A stretch of DNA of 64,000 nucleotides from positions 372,001-436,000 of the forward strand of contig NZ_JAIVAH010000004.1 of NCBI RefSeq assembly GCF_020171745.1, in the 5' to 3' direction. Under the pieces are notes generated by a model, which had not been told where the DNA came from, did no database searches, and was given only the letters and a program-made list of their open reading frames with translations. This document shows positions 35,026 to 43,469 of this stretch, one piece after another. The stretch's first letter is position 1, and every line of letters begins with the position of its first letter. A program made the translations under genes and the position numbers. The DNA comes from Prescottella equi. GTDB taxonomy: Bacteria > Actinomycetota > Actinomycetes > Mycobacteriales > Mycobacteriaceae.

Positions 35026-36143
35026 CCAATGCAGTCCCGACGATCTACAAGGGCCTGGCCGGCGTCGTCGTCGATACCACCGCGATCTCGAAGGTCGTCC
35101 CCGAGACCAACTCGCTGACCTACCGCGGCTACGCGGTCCAGGACCTGGCGGCGAACTGTAGCTTCGAGCAGGTCGCGTACCTTCTGTGGAACGGCGAACT
35201 GCCCTCGGACGCACAGCTCGAGCTCTTCTGCCAGCGTGAGCGGGCCGGCCGCCGTGCGGACCGGTCGTTGCTCTCGCTGGTGGCGAAGATGCCGGACAAC
35301 TGCCATCCGATGGACGTGGTCCGCACCGCGATCAGCTTCCTCGGCGCCGAGGATCCCGAGGAGGCGAACAACTCTCCGAAGGCCAACCGCGAGAAGGCGC
35401 TTCGAATGATGTCGGTGCTACCGACGATCGTCGCCGCCGATCATCGCCGACGCCACGGCCTGGACCCCATCGCGCCGCACAGCCACCTCGGGTTCGCCGA
35501 GAACTTCCTGAACATGTGCTTCGGCGAGATCCCTGATCCGGAGATCGTCAAGGCCTTCGAGGTGTCGCTGATCCTGTACGCGGAGCACAGCTTCAACGCA
35601 TCCACCTTCGCCGCCCGCGTGGTGACCTCGACGCTGTCGGACATCTACAGCGCCGTCACCGCCGCAATCGGAACCCTCAAGGGACCGCTGCACGGCGGCG
35701 CCAACGAGGCGGTCATGCACGACATGATCGAGATCGGCGAACCCGAGCGCGCCGAGTCCTGGATGAAGGACAAACTGGCCCGGAAGGAAAAGGTGATGGG
35801 CTTCGGGCACCGGGTCTACAAGAACGGCGACTCGCGCGTCCCGACGATGCGCCAGGCCTTCTTCGACGTCGCCGCGAAGACCGGTGGCGAGAAGTGGGTC
35901 CGGATGTACGAGATCCTCGAGCGCACCATGAACGAGGCCACGGGCATCAAGCCCAACCTCGACTTCCCCACCGGGCCCGCGTACTACCTGATGGGCTTCG
36001 ACATCGAGGTCTTCACACCCATCTTCGTGATGAGCCGCATCACCGGATGGACCGCGCACATCATCGAACAGGGCGAGTCCAACGCCCTGATCCGACCGCT
36101 CAGCGAGTACACCGGAGTGCCCCAGCGCTCGGTGGTGGCCTGA
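35022..36143 (+). CDS. prpC: 2-methylcitrate synthase
   Basis: PrpC joins propionyl-CoA and oxaloacetate. The 373-residue protein carries the citrate-synthase catalytic residues: His in GPLHGGANEAV, His in MGFGHRVYKNGDSR and Asp in NLDFPTGPAYY. Its ATG overlaps the prpB stop. Family members often retain some citrate synthase activity; the operon context favours 2-methylcitrate synthase. A strong terminator follows ten bases later. Confidence 0.95.
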   Translation: MTNAVPTIYKGLAGVVVDTTAISKVVPETNSLTYRGYAVQDLAANCSFEQVAYLLWNGELPSDAQLELFCQRERAGRRADRSLLSLVAKMPDNCHPMDVVRTAISFLGAEDPEEANNSPKANREKALRMMSVLPTIVAADHRRRHGLDPIAPHSHLGFAENFLNMCFGEIPDPEIVKAFEVSLILYAEHSFNASTFAARVVTSTLSDIYSAVTAAIGTLKGPLHGGANEAVMHDMIEIGEPERAESWMKDKLARKEKVMGFGHRVYKNGDSRVPTMRQAFFDVAAKTGGEKWVRMYEILERTMNEATGIKPNLDFPTGPAYYLMGFDIEVFTPIFVMSRITGWTAHIIEQGESNALIRPLSEYTGVPQRSVVA

Positions 36144-36153
36144 GCCCACGATC

Positions 36154-36206
36154 AGCGCCCCGGGGTTTGGTCATTGGCATCACCGTCTCCTGCACCCCGG
36201 GGCGCT
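36154..36206 (+). terminator. Terminator of prpDBC
   Basis: AGCGCCCCGGGGT at 36154-36166 pairs perfectly with ACCCCGGGGCGCT at 36194-36206 across a 27-base loop, followed by CCCCTTT. Confidence 0.75.
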
Positions 36207-36373
36207 CCCCTTTCTGAATCACCCGACAGTGCGGTTCACAGTGCTGTCCCGCGGGTGGCGTAGCCGAGATTGGTGAACACCTCAGGGGGTCACTCACGAC
36301 TTTTCCGGGCCCGGGGATAACCCCGCAGTGGCGATGTCACACGTTCCCGGGTGCCGCCGAGGCGGCGCAGTCG

Positions 36374-37399
36374 CTAGGACAACTCACTTCGCAGAAGTTC
36401 GGCCCCAGCAGCGAGCGCGACCATCTTGTCTCGTGCGACGCGTCGGCCCAGCGGCGCCATACCGCAATTGGTACTCGGGTAGAGCTTGTCGGAGTCAACG
36501 AACGGGAGAGCGCGACGAAGGGTTGCGGCGACCTCTTCGGGCGTTTCGATGGCGTCGCTCGCCACATCGATCGCTCCCAGCATGACCTTCTTGCCCCGAA
36601 GCAGTTCGATCAGGTCGCCAGGTACCCGCGAATTGTGACTCTCCAGCGACACGATGTCGATCGACGACTGCTGCAGCAGTGGAAACGACTCTTCGTACTG
36701 GCGCCACTCGGCCCCGAGCGTTGCCTTCCAGTCGGTGTTGGCTTTGATGCCGTAGCCGTAACAGATGTGGACGGCAGTTTCGCAGCTCAGCCCTTCGGTC
36801 GCACGCTCGAGCGCCGCCACGCCCCAGTCCTTCAGTTCGTCGAAGAACACGTTGAACGCGGGCTCATCGATCTGGATGATGTCGACGCCGGCCGCTTCCA
36901 AGTCCTTTGCTTCTTGGTTCAGGATGGTCGCGAACTCCCATGCGAGCTTTTCGCGACTCTTGTAGTGGTCGTCGTAGAGGGTGTCGATCATCGTCATTGG
37001 GCCCGGGAGGGCCCATTTGATCGGCTGGTCGGTCGCTGCTCGAAGGCGCGTCGCATCTGCTGCGAACACTGACTTTTCGCGGCTCACCGCGCCGACAACC
37101 GTAGGGACACTCGCGTCATAGCGGTCACGAATTCGGACCGTCTCGCGCCGGTCGAAGTCGACGCCGCTGAGGTGCTCGATGAACGTGGTCACGAAATGCT
37201 GACGCGTCTGTTCACCGTCGCTGATGATGTCGAGCCCGGCACGACGCTGCTCATGTGCTGCGAGCGTCTGGGCGTCGAGCTTCCCTTCGCGTAGTTCGTC
37301 GTCTCGCAACTTCCACGGAGACCAGAGCTTCTCTGGCTCCGAGAGCCACGAGGGCTTGGGCAGGCTACCGACAATCGAGGTGGGCAGGAGTGTGTTCAT
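36374..37399 (-). CDS. mesD: Folate-independent methionine synthase, MesD-like (MetE core only)
   Basis: This 341-residue protein matches only the catalytic C-terminal barrel of MetE and lacks the N-terminal half. All four zinc ligands are present: H and C in VHICYG, E in VSLESHN and C in STNCGMAPL. IVGSLPKPSW near the start is the usual opening of the short family. The adjacent upstream gene is DUF1852 (MesX). MesD with MesX has been described as an oxygen-dependent methionine synthase that does not use folate; the methyl donor is unknown to me. ATG 37399 follows AAAGG. The GC content of this segment looks lower than its surroundings. Confidence 0.85.
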   Translation of the reverse strand: MNTLLPTSIVGSLPKPSWLSEPEKLWSPWKLRDDELREGKLDAQTLAAHEQRRAGLDIISDGEQTRQHFVTTFIEHLSGVDFDRRETVRIRDRYDASVPTVVGAVSREKSVFAADATRLRAATDQPIKWALPGPMTMIDTLYDDHYKSREKLAWEFATILNQEAKDLEAAGVDIIQIDEPAFNVFFDELKDWGVAALERATEGLSCETAVHICYGYGIKANTDWKATLGAEWRQYEESFPLLQQSSIDIVSLESHNSRVPGDLIELLRGKKVMLGAIDVASDAIETPEEVAATLRRALPFVDSDKLYPSTNCGMAPLGRRVARDKMVALAAGAELLRSELS

Positions 37400-37425
37400 C
37401 TCTGGAACCTTTCGGTCTCGTACGG

Positions 37426-38397
37426 TCAGGCGGATTGCTTGGTAGCCCACTGTTCGAGAACAGCGCCATACGGTTTCAAGAGATTCACCTCGGTGAACTT
37501 TCCCTGTGTGGTCGCGAGTTGTGTGCGTTCAACACGGTCGTAGCTCACCTGCGGAAGTGAGTAGTTGCCGTTGTCGAGACTCGGCTGGTACACCTCCGAC
37601 GCCCCAGTGTTCGCGTTGTAGATCTCGGGACGATAGATCTTCTGAAACGTCTCCATCGTCGCGATCGTTCCCGCGAGAGCGAGGAACGAATAGTCGTTGA
37701 GCAAGTCACCGCGGTGGTAGAAGGCCAATGGAGCGACGGATCCCCGAGGCATGAAATAGCGAACCCTGAGCCCCATCTTCCCGAAGTACTGATCGGTGAG
37801 CGACTTCTCATCCGCCACGTACTCCACCCCTAGAATCGGGTGGAAATTCGTGAGCCGGCGGTACGTCCTGGACGTCGAAACACTGATGCAGATCACTGGT
37901 GGCTGCGAGAAGCGTTCGCGATACTCGTCCGATTCAACGAAACGCTGAAAGACCTGTCCGTGCAGATCGCCGAAGTCGCTGGGGATTCCCGTCGCTTGAT
38001 GCCCCGGGAGTCGAACGCTGAAATCGTAGTCGCGAATGTACGAGGAGAAGTTGTTTCCGACGATGCCCTCCGTGCGGGCGCCCGTGGTGGTGTCGACGAT
38101 GTCGACGTCGAGCACCTCGATCACCGGGAACGCGGCATCTTCCCCGACCGACGCGAGATGCAGGTCCACAGAGACGATGTCGAGTTCGAGTGCGTAGCGG
38201 TCACCACGCGGATTGTCCCAGTGCACCAACTCGTTGACACGGGTGTTCATCATCGTCACCGCGTTGCGCAGATTCTGCCGGCGATCCTCGCCGCGTGCGA
38301 GATTCGCGAAGTTCGTCGTGCTGCGCGAATTGGTTGACGGGGTGTAGTCCTCATCAAAGCGCGTCGTGTCAATGCTGAAGACACAGTCGTTCGTCAT
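37426..38397 (-). CDS. mesX: DUF1852 protein MesX, partner of MesD
   Basis: The 323-residue product starts MTNDCVFSIDTTRFDEDYTP, which matches the usual DUF1852 opening, so I chose ATG 38397 over in-frame codons further upstream. Other conserved family stretches are TTNFANLARGEDRRQNLRNA, HWDNPRGDRYALELDIVSVDL and YFMPRGSVAPLAFYHRGD. It has no signal peptide or membrane segment. It lies 26 bases upstream of mesD on the same strand. MesX is reported to be required for MesD activity; its chemistry is not known. Lower GC than flanking genes hints at acquisition by transfer. Confidence 0.85.
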   Translation of the reverse strand: MTNDCVFSIDTTRFDEDYTPSTNSRSTTNFANLARGEDRRQNLRNAVTMMNTRVNELVHWDNPRGDRYALELDIVSVDLHLASVGEDAAFPVIEVLDVDIVDTTTGARTEGIVGNNFSSYIRDYDFSVRLPGHQATGIPSDFGDLHGQVFQRFVESDEYRERFSQPPVICISVSTSRTYRRLTNFHPILGVEYVADEKSLTDQYFGKMGLRVRYFMPRGSVAPLAFYHRGDLLNDYSFLALAGTIATMETFQKIYRPEIYNANTGASEVYQPSLDNGNYSLPQVSYDRVERTQLATTQGKFTEVNLLKPYGAVLEQWATKQSA

Positions 38398-38566
38398 GCT
38401 GACAGTTGCCCCAATCATGTGCGGTGAGTGCAGCGACGAGCGCGTCACCGCGCGGTTCACTGCCTGAGTTCTCGCAGCACTTCGGGCCGAATATCCCGAT
38501 GGTCCACGGCCGATCTTTCAGGCCGAGAACACCCGGGAGGCGATTATCCGAAGTGGCGTGGAAGTC

Positions 38567-38634
38567 AGTGTAAGTAGACCCGCAGCCATAGCCTAATTAC
38601 CTAATTTGATGGCTGGACATAGCCACTGCCTATG
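38567..38634 (-). promoter_or_regulatory. mesX promoter region with two LysR-type sites
   Basis: CATAG-N7-CTATG at 38618-38634 is an ATAG-N7-CTAT dyad and fits the LysR T-N11-A rule. A second CATAGCC copy lies at 38587-38593, exactly 31 bases (three helical turns) from the first, as for recognition and activation sites. A TACACT -10-like element follows at 38567-38572. The distal site overlaps the last codons of the lysR gene. Read on the minus strand, the order leads toward mesX. Confidence 0.55.
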
Positions 38635-39583
38635 CCAGCAGATCGACTCCGAACCCCGAAACGACGTCGCGCATCTCCGCCACGAATCGCTGAGCCTGGG
38701 CGGTCAAGGGCGTCGAGGCATGACCGATCCAACCGATCTCGATGCGCTCGTCCACGTCGAGCGGCACAGCGACGATGGACGGATCGAGATCGTCCGAGAT
38801 GATGCCGGTAGAGATGGTGTACCCGCCCAGACCGATCATGAGGTTGAAGATGGTCGCTCGATCGCTCACCCGAATGTCCTGCTTCGACGACCGGGTGGAG
38901 AGGATCTCTTCAGCGAGGTAGAAGGAGTTGTTCACGCCCTGGTCGAACGTGAGCCGGGGCAAGTCTTCAAGATCACTCAGCGTCACACTCTTTCGCCCTG
39001 CGAGAGGGTTCGTGCGGGCGATGAAGATGTGCGGCGACGCCAGGAACAGCGGCGTGAAGACCAACCCTGCTTCGCGAATCAGCTTGTTGATCACATTTGC
39101 GTTGAACTCGTTGCGATAGAGCACACCGAGCTCACTTCGCAGCGTGCGAACATCCTCGATGATGTCCCACGTGCGGGTCTCTCGAAGACTGAACGCATAC
39201 TCCGCGGCCTCGGACCCCTTCACCATGCGGGCGAAGGCGTCGACGACGAATGAGTAGTGCTGAGTTGACACGGCCAGGAGCCGGCGCGAGGGCCCGCGGC
39301 CCAGATACCGCTGTTCCAGGAGTTCTGCTTGCTCGACCACCTGGCGCGCGTAGCCCAGAAATTCCACCCCGTCTTCGGTGAGCGTCACCCCCCGGGTCGA
39401 GCGAACGAAGAGCGTTCGTCCCAAGCGACTTTCGAGGTCCTTCAGCGCGGCCGACAGGGTCGGTTGCGCGACATAGAGCAGGTCCGCCGCGGCACTGATG
39501 GATCCTTCGGCGGCCACCTCCACGAAGTATCGCAACTGCTGAATGGTGATTCCCCGCACCGTTCCCGCGATGTCCCGTGCCAT
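38630..39583 (-). CDS. LysR family transcriptional regulator
   Basis: This 317-residue regulator has the LysR helix-turn-helix, IQQLRYFVEVAAEGSISAAADLLYVAQPTLS and LKDLESRLGRTLFVR, within residues 14-65. A periplasmic-binding-like effector domain follows, with VVAVPLDVDERIEIGWIG near the end. It lies directly upstream of mesX and mesD on the same strand, with LysR-type sites between them, so it is the probable activator of that pair. The signal may be a methionine-pathway metabolite; this is inference. No iron or sulphur motif is visible. Confidence 0.85.
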   Translation of the reverse strand: MARDIAGTVRGITIQQLRYFVEVAAEGSISAAADLLYVAQPTLSAALKDLESRLGRTLFVRSTRGVTLTEDGVEFLGYARQVVEQAELLEQRYLGRGPSRRLLAVSTQHYSFVVDAFARMVKGSEAAEYAFSLRETRTWDIIEDVRTLRSELGVLYRNEFNANVINKLIREAGLVFTPLFLASPHIFIARTNPLAGRKSVTLSDLEDLPRLTFDQGVNNSFYLAEEILSTRSSKQDIRVSDRATIFNLMIGLGGYTISTGIISDDLDPSIVAVPLDVDERIEIGWIGHASTPLTAQAQRFVAEMRDVVSGFGVDLLA

Positions 39584-39758
39584 TGCAAAAACCTATCGCA
39601 TTTGTACACCTCGCCGACGCTGCGGATGACAGAACCCGCTCCGACTTTCAGTCGATCCGAGCGGCACCCCGCGGACGTGCTCATCCACGAAGCCCCGCGG
39701 AGATGCCACGAGAGCACGCGGCCGGCTGGTGCTTACCGGTGAACCGAGTGCGAGACCG

Positions 39759-40556
39759 TCACGTCGTCCGTCCGCGCGAGGCCGCGAGATGCCCAGGACT
39801 CCTGTGGAACTGGACGGACGGCACTCGGTCCGGCCCCGCGGAGACCGTGGCGTGGACGTTGTAGACGTCACTCACGAGATCCTCGGTGAGGACGTCCACC
39901 GGCCTGCCTGCCGCGACGATCCGCCCCGCCTGCAGCACCACCAGCCGATCGCAATACATCCCGGCGAGATTGAGGTCGTGCAGCGCGATGTAGCTCGTCA
40001 TCGGCAGCCCAGCAACAAGTTCCAGGATCTCGAGCTGGTGCTGGATGTCGAGGTGATTGGTCGGTTCGTCGAGCAGTAGGTGTTCGGGTTCCTGCGCGAG
40101 CGCTCGGGCGATCTGCGCGCGCTGACGCTCGCCTCCGGAGAGCGTGTGCCACGCGCGACGACGCTTCCCGAGCATGCCCGTGCCGGCCAACGCCTTCTCG
40201 ATCGCCGCGTCGTCGGAGGCCGGATCGGATCCGAATACTCCGCGATGAGGAATCCGGCCGAGCCGGACCACGTCGAGTACCGTGACGTCGACATCGGTGT
40301 GGGCGTGTTGATCGACCATCGCAACTCGGCGGGCGACGTGCCGGCGTCGCACGGCTCGGATGTCCGCATCATCGAGGGTCACCCTGCCGGCATCCGGCGT
40401 CGCGATCCCCGCGAGAAGACGCAGCAGCGACGACTTGCCCGATCCGTTGGGGCCGAGGAGCCCGATGGTCTCCCCGGGTTCCGCGACGACGGTGACGCCG
40501 TCCAGCACGAGGTTGCCACCCCGACTCCAGCCGACATCTCTCGCGGACAGAGTCAT
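39759..40556 (-). CDS. FecCD-type importer ATP-binding protein
   Basis: The 265-residue ATPase is of the FecE/BtuD/HmuV type. Walker A is GPNGSGKSS near residue 35, the signature is LSGGERQRAQIARAL, Walker B is HLLLDEPTNHLD, and the H-loop is IALHDLNLA. Its ATG overlaps the permease stop (ATGA). It is the last gene of the five-gene leftward operon. It should power uptake of a metal chelate, cobalamin-like corrinoid or haem together with the permease at 40553-41593. Confidence 0.92.
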   Translation of the reverse strand: MTLSARDVGWSRGGNLVLDGVTVVAEPGETIGLLGPNGSGKSSLLRLLAGIATPDAGRVTLDDADIRAVRRRHVARRVAMVDQHAHTDVDVTVLDVVRLGRIPHRGVFGSDPASDDAAIEKALAGTGMLGKRRRAWHTLSGGERQRAQIARALAQEPEHLLLDEPTNHLDIQHQLEILELVAGLPMTSYIALHDLNLAGMYCDRLVVLQAGRIVAAGRPVDVLTEDLVSDVYNVHATVSAGPDRVPSVQFHRSPGHLAASRGRTT

Positions 40557-41593
40557 TCGGTTCTCCTCATCCGGAACAGGATCAACGCGAAGGCCGGAAC
40601 GCCGATCAGCGCGGTCACCACGCCGACCGGAATCTCCTGCGGCGCGAACAGTGTGCGAGCAATCGCATCCACCCACACCATGAAGATCGCACCGATGAGC
40701 GCTGTCGCCGGAAGAAGGCGACTGTGCCTGGGGCCAACCAGGAATCGTGCCGCGTGCGGAAGGACGAGCCCGACGAATCCGATCGCTCCGGCCGCACTCA
40801 CCAGCGCCGCCGTGATCAACGCCGTCACGGTCAACAGCAGTATGCGAACGCGGCGTACCGAGATGCCCAGTGTCGCTGCGGAGTCGTTCCCGAAGGTGAA
40901 CGCATCCAGCGCTGGGGCGTGGAACAGACACACGACGACGCCGATCAGACACGCTGCCGAACACAGCAGCACGTCGGTCCAACCGACACCGCTGAGAGAA
41001 CCCAGCAGCCAGAACAGCACACCCCGTGTCTGCTCGGCATCGGCCGACGAGATGACTATGAACGAGGTCAGCGCCGAGAACAGCTGCGTCCCGGCCACAC
41101 CCGCCAGTACGACCCGCGCGGTACCGCCGCCGGCACCTGCCGCCAGCAGCATCACCAGCGCGAACGACACGACCGCGCCGAGGAACGCACCCGCCGACAG
41201 CGAGACGATGCCGCCGCCGATGCCGAGAACCACGACCGACACCGCGCCGGTCGAGGCACCCGAGGAGATACCGAGCACAAAAGGGTCGGCCAACGGATTG
41301 CGCAGCAGCGACTGCATGATCGCGCCGCACAGTGCGAGACCCGCACCGCACACCGCGGCCAACACCGTGCGCGGAAGCCTCAGTTCCCACACGATGCCGT
41401 CCTTGATCCGGCTCAGCCCCGACTCGCCGATTCCCCAGTGCTCGAACACGACTGCATACACGTCACGCACGGAGAGATCGGCGGGGCCCAGCGTGATCGC
41501 GAGGGCGATCGACAGTGCCAACACCACCACCCCGGCGCCGTAGACGGCGCCGAGGAGTGGACGGGAATCGAGCCGGGCCGTCCGGGCCGTCAA
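40553..41593 (-). CDS. FecCD-family importer permease
   Basis: This permease has about 346 residues with roughly ten membrane segments. Typical FecCD stretches are RLPRTVLAAVCGAGLALCGAIMQ, NPLADPFVLGISSGA, GFVGLVLPHAAR and PVGVVTALIGVPAF. I chose TTG 41593, which overlaps the binding-protein stop as TTGA. A longer frame is open upstream but it overlaps that gene heavily. Only one permease gene is present, so it probably forms a homodimer. Confidence 0.9.
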   Translation of the reverse strand: MTARTARLDSRPLLGAVYGAGVVVLALSIALAITLGPADLSVRDVYAVVFEHWGIGESGLSRIKDGIVWELRLPRTVLAAVCGAGLALCGAIMQSLLRNPLADPFVLGISSGASTGAVSVVVLGIGGGIVSLSAGAFLGAVVSFALVMLLAAGAGGGTARVVLAGVAGTQLFSALTSFIVISSADAEQTRGVLFWLLGSLSGVGWTDVLLCSAACLIGVVVCLFHAPALDAFTFGNDSAATLGISVRRVRILLLTVTALITAALVSAAGAIGFVGLVLPHAARFLVGPRHSRLLPATALIGAIFMVWVDAIARTLFAPQEIPVGVVTALIGVPAFALILFRMRRTE

Positions 41594-42642
41594 TTGGTCA
41601 GACCCCAACCGCGTAGCGCGTTCGAGACCTTCTCGATGCCGTCGACCGTGCGGATCGACGGATTCATGTCGGCGCCGTTGACCACGATGTACCGTTGGTC
41701 GCGCACCGCATCGGTGTTCCGGGTGACAGGGTTCGACTCGAGGAATGCGATCTTGCTGTCGAGGGCGTCGCCGTCGATGCTGCGTCGGCTCAGGTCGCCG
41801 AGTACGAGCGCCGTCGGATTGCGGTCTGCGACCGACTCCCAACTCACCTGCGGCCATTCGTCGGTCGTGTCGGCGAAGACGTTGGTCGCCCCGACCGCGC
41901 CGGAGATGATGCCCGACGATCCACAGCACCCCGCCATGTACGGCGTCTGGGTGTCGGCGAACCAGAACGCGAGCGAGACACCCGACGCCTTCACATCGGC
42001 GGACGCCTCGTCGAAGCGCTGCTGTAGTTCCGCAACGAAAGCCTCGCCACGTTCCCGGACGTCGAAGATCGCGGCCAGGTCCCGGATTTCCTGGTAGATC
42101 GATTCGATCTTCAGCGGCTCGGTGCGGGCACCATCCGCGTTGGACGCCGACGACGCGGCGCCGTCACAGCCGTTGTCGGTGGGAGAGAGATAGGTGGGCA
42201 CGCCGAGGGTCTCGAACCTGTCGCGTCCCGCATCGCCGCCGTCGGCGAACGTCGAGGCGAAGGACGCTGAAACGAAGTCGGGTTCGGCATCGAGCACGAC
42301 CTCGAGTGACGGCTTGTTGTCGGCCAGACGCGGGACCTTCGCGTTGTCGGCGGCGAGGTTCTCGCGGACGGGATCGGTCCAGGTGGCGGTGCCGACCATC
42401 CGGTGGGCGAGACCGAGCGACAGCAGGATCTCGGTGGACCCCTGGTTGAGGGATACCGCGCGCTGCGGGGGCGCGTCGATCGTCACCTCGCGGCCGCAGT
42501 TCTCGATCGTCAACGGGAAGGTGGACGCCGTGGACGCCGATTCCGTGGACGCGATGCTGTCGGTGGGTGAGGTACAACCGGCGAGGGCAATCGTGCCGAC
42601 GGCAGCGAGGGCGGCGCCGATGCACCGAACGGTGGAACGCAT
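41590..42642 (-). CDS. Periplasmic-binding lipoprotein 1 of the FecCD-type importer
   Basis: This 350-residue lipoprotein has a signal ending in the lipobox ALAGC near residues 19-23 and a TroA/BtuF-like (Peripla_BP_2) body. It shares with the protein at 43466-44473 the stretch TPYMAGCCGSSGII, which has a vicinal Cys pair, plus a Cys in the first strand (ENCGREVTID) and another in DNGCDGAAS. These shared Cys may bind metal, form disulphides or contact the ligand. The metal or chelate is unknown. It lies immediately upstream of the permease in the operon. Confidence 0.88.
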   Translation of the reverse strand: MRSTVRCIGAALAAVGTIALAGCTSPTDSIASTESASTASTFPLTIENCGREVTIDAPPQRAVSLNQGSTEILLSLGLAHRMVGTATWTDPVRENLAADNAKVPRLADNKPSLEVVLDAEPDFVSASFASTFADGGDAGRDRFETLGVPTYLSPTDNGCDGAASSASNADGARTEPLKIESIYQEIRDLAAIFDVRERGEAFVAELQQRFDEASADVKASGVSLAFWFADTQTPYMAGCCGSSGIISGAVGATNVFADTTDEWPQVSWESVADRNPTALVLGDLSRRSIDGDALDSKIAFLESNPVTRNTDAVRDQRYIVVNGADMNPSIRTVDGIEKVSNALRGWGLTN

Positions 42643-42713
42643 GAAGAGACGAAACTCCTAGCTCGAGGCTCGCATTCGTGCGAACCGAGGATTCACGGGA
42701 ACACGTGGTCCCG

Positions 42714-43469
42714 TCAGACGACGCCGTAGACGACGTAGTCGTCGAAGAGTTGCCACACGGTGCCGGACTCGGTGAACCCAGCCTGTCGGAGCGCTGCCAA
42801 CTGGAACTCCACGGTGGTCGTGGGTGACGCGTCCCGCCCGGCGAACCGACGATCCCGCTCTTCCCGCAGGGAACCGATGTGCGGATGCGAGTCCAGCAGA
42901 GCCCACCAGGCGTCCCACTCGTCGGCGCCCTCGGTGAAACTGCGCTGCTGCGTTGCACTGTCGTGCCGCTTCGACCAGGAGGCGATGTGCCGCGTGCGTT
43001 CGTCGAACCGGAAGTGGTCGCCGTTGAGCAGGACGCCGCCCGGGGCCAGGAGGGACTTGGCCTGGCCGTACACGTCGACCAGTTCGGAGGGCGCGAGCCA
43101 GTGCAGCGCGGTCGTCGAGACCACCGCCTGAGGACGCTCGTCGAGGTGGTCGGCGACCCGGGTGGTCCACTGTGGGTCGACGAGGTCCGCGTCGACGAAC
43201 CTGACCCGGTCGCCGTGCACGGCAAGGTGTTCGCGTGCGAGCGCGAGCAGCATCGGGTCGTAGTCGAGCGCCACGACACGGGCGTCCGGGAACCGCGACA
43301 GTATCCGCGCAGCGAGAGAGCCTGGGCCGCACGCGAGGTCGACAACAGTGAAGGCTGTTCCGACCGCGAGTTCGAGTGCGTCGAGTATCGCCGCGAACCT
43401 GCCCTCGCGGTGCGCGATGTAGGCAGCCTGTTGACGATCCCAACGCTCGACCAGTTCGGTGTGGTTCAT
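42714..43469 (-). CDS. Class I SAM-dependent methyltransferase
   Basis: This 251-residue protein has SAM-binding motif I VVDLACGPGSLAAR near residues 42-55 and the acidic motif VVALDYDP. The post-I and motif IV regions are VRFVDADLVDP and AVVSTTALHWL. The fold resembles trans-aconitate and small-molecule methyltransferases. Its ATG overlaps the stop of the binding-protein gene upstream (ATGA), so it is part of the importer operon. It may modify the imported chelate or act on a metal/metalloid, but the substrate cannot be read. Confidence 0.82.
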   Translation of the reverse strand: MNHTELVERWDRQQAAYIAHREGRFAAILDALELAVGTAFTVVDLACGPGSLAARILSRFPDARVVALDYDPMLLALAREHLAVHGDRVRFVDADLVDPQWTTRVADHLDERPQAVVSTTALHWLAPSELVDVYGQAKSLLAPGGVLLNGDHFRFDERTRHIASWSKRHDSATQQRSFTEGADEWDAWWALLDSHPHIGSLREERDRRFAGRDASPTTTVEFQLAALRQAGFTESGTVWQLFDDYVVYGVV

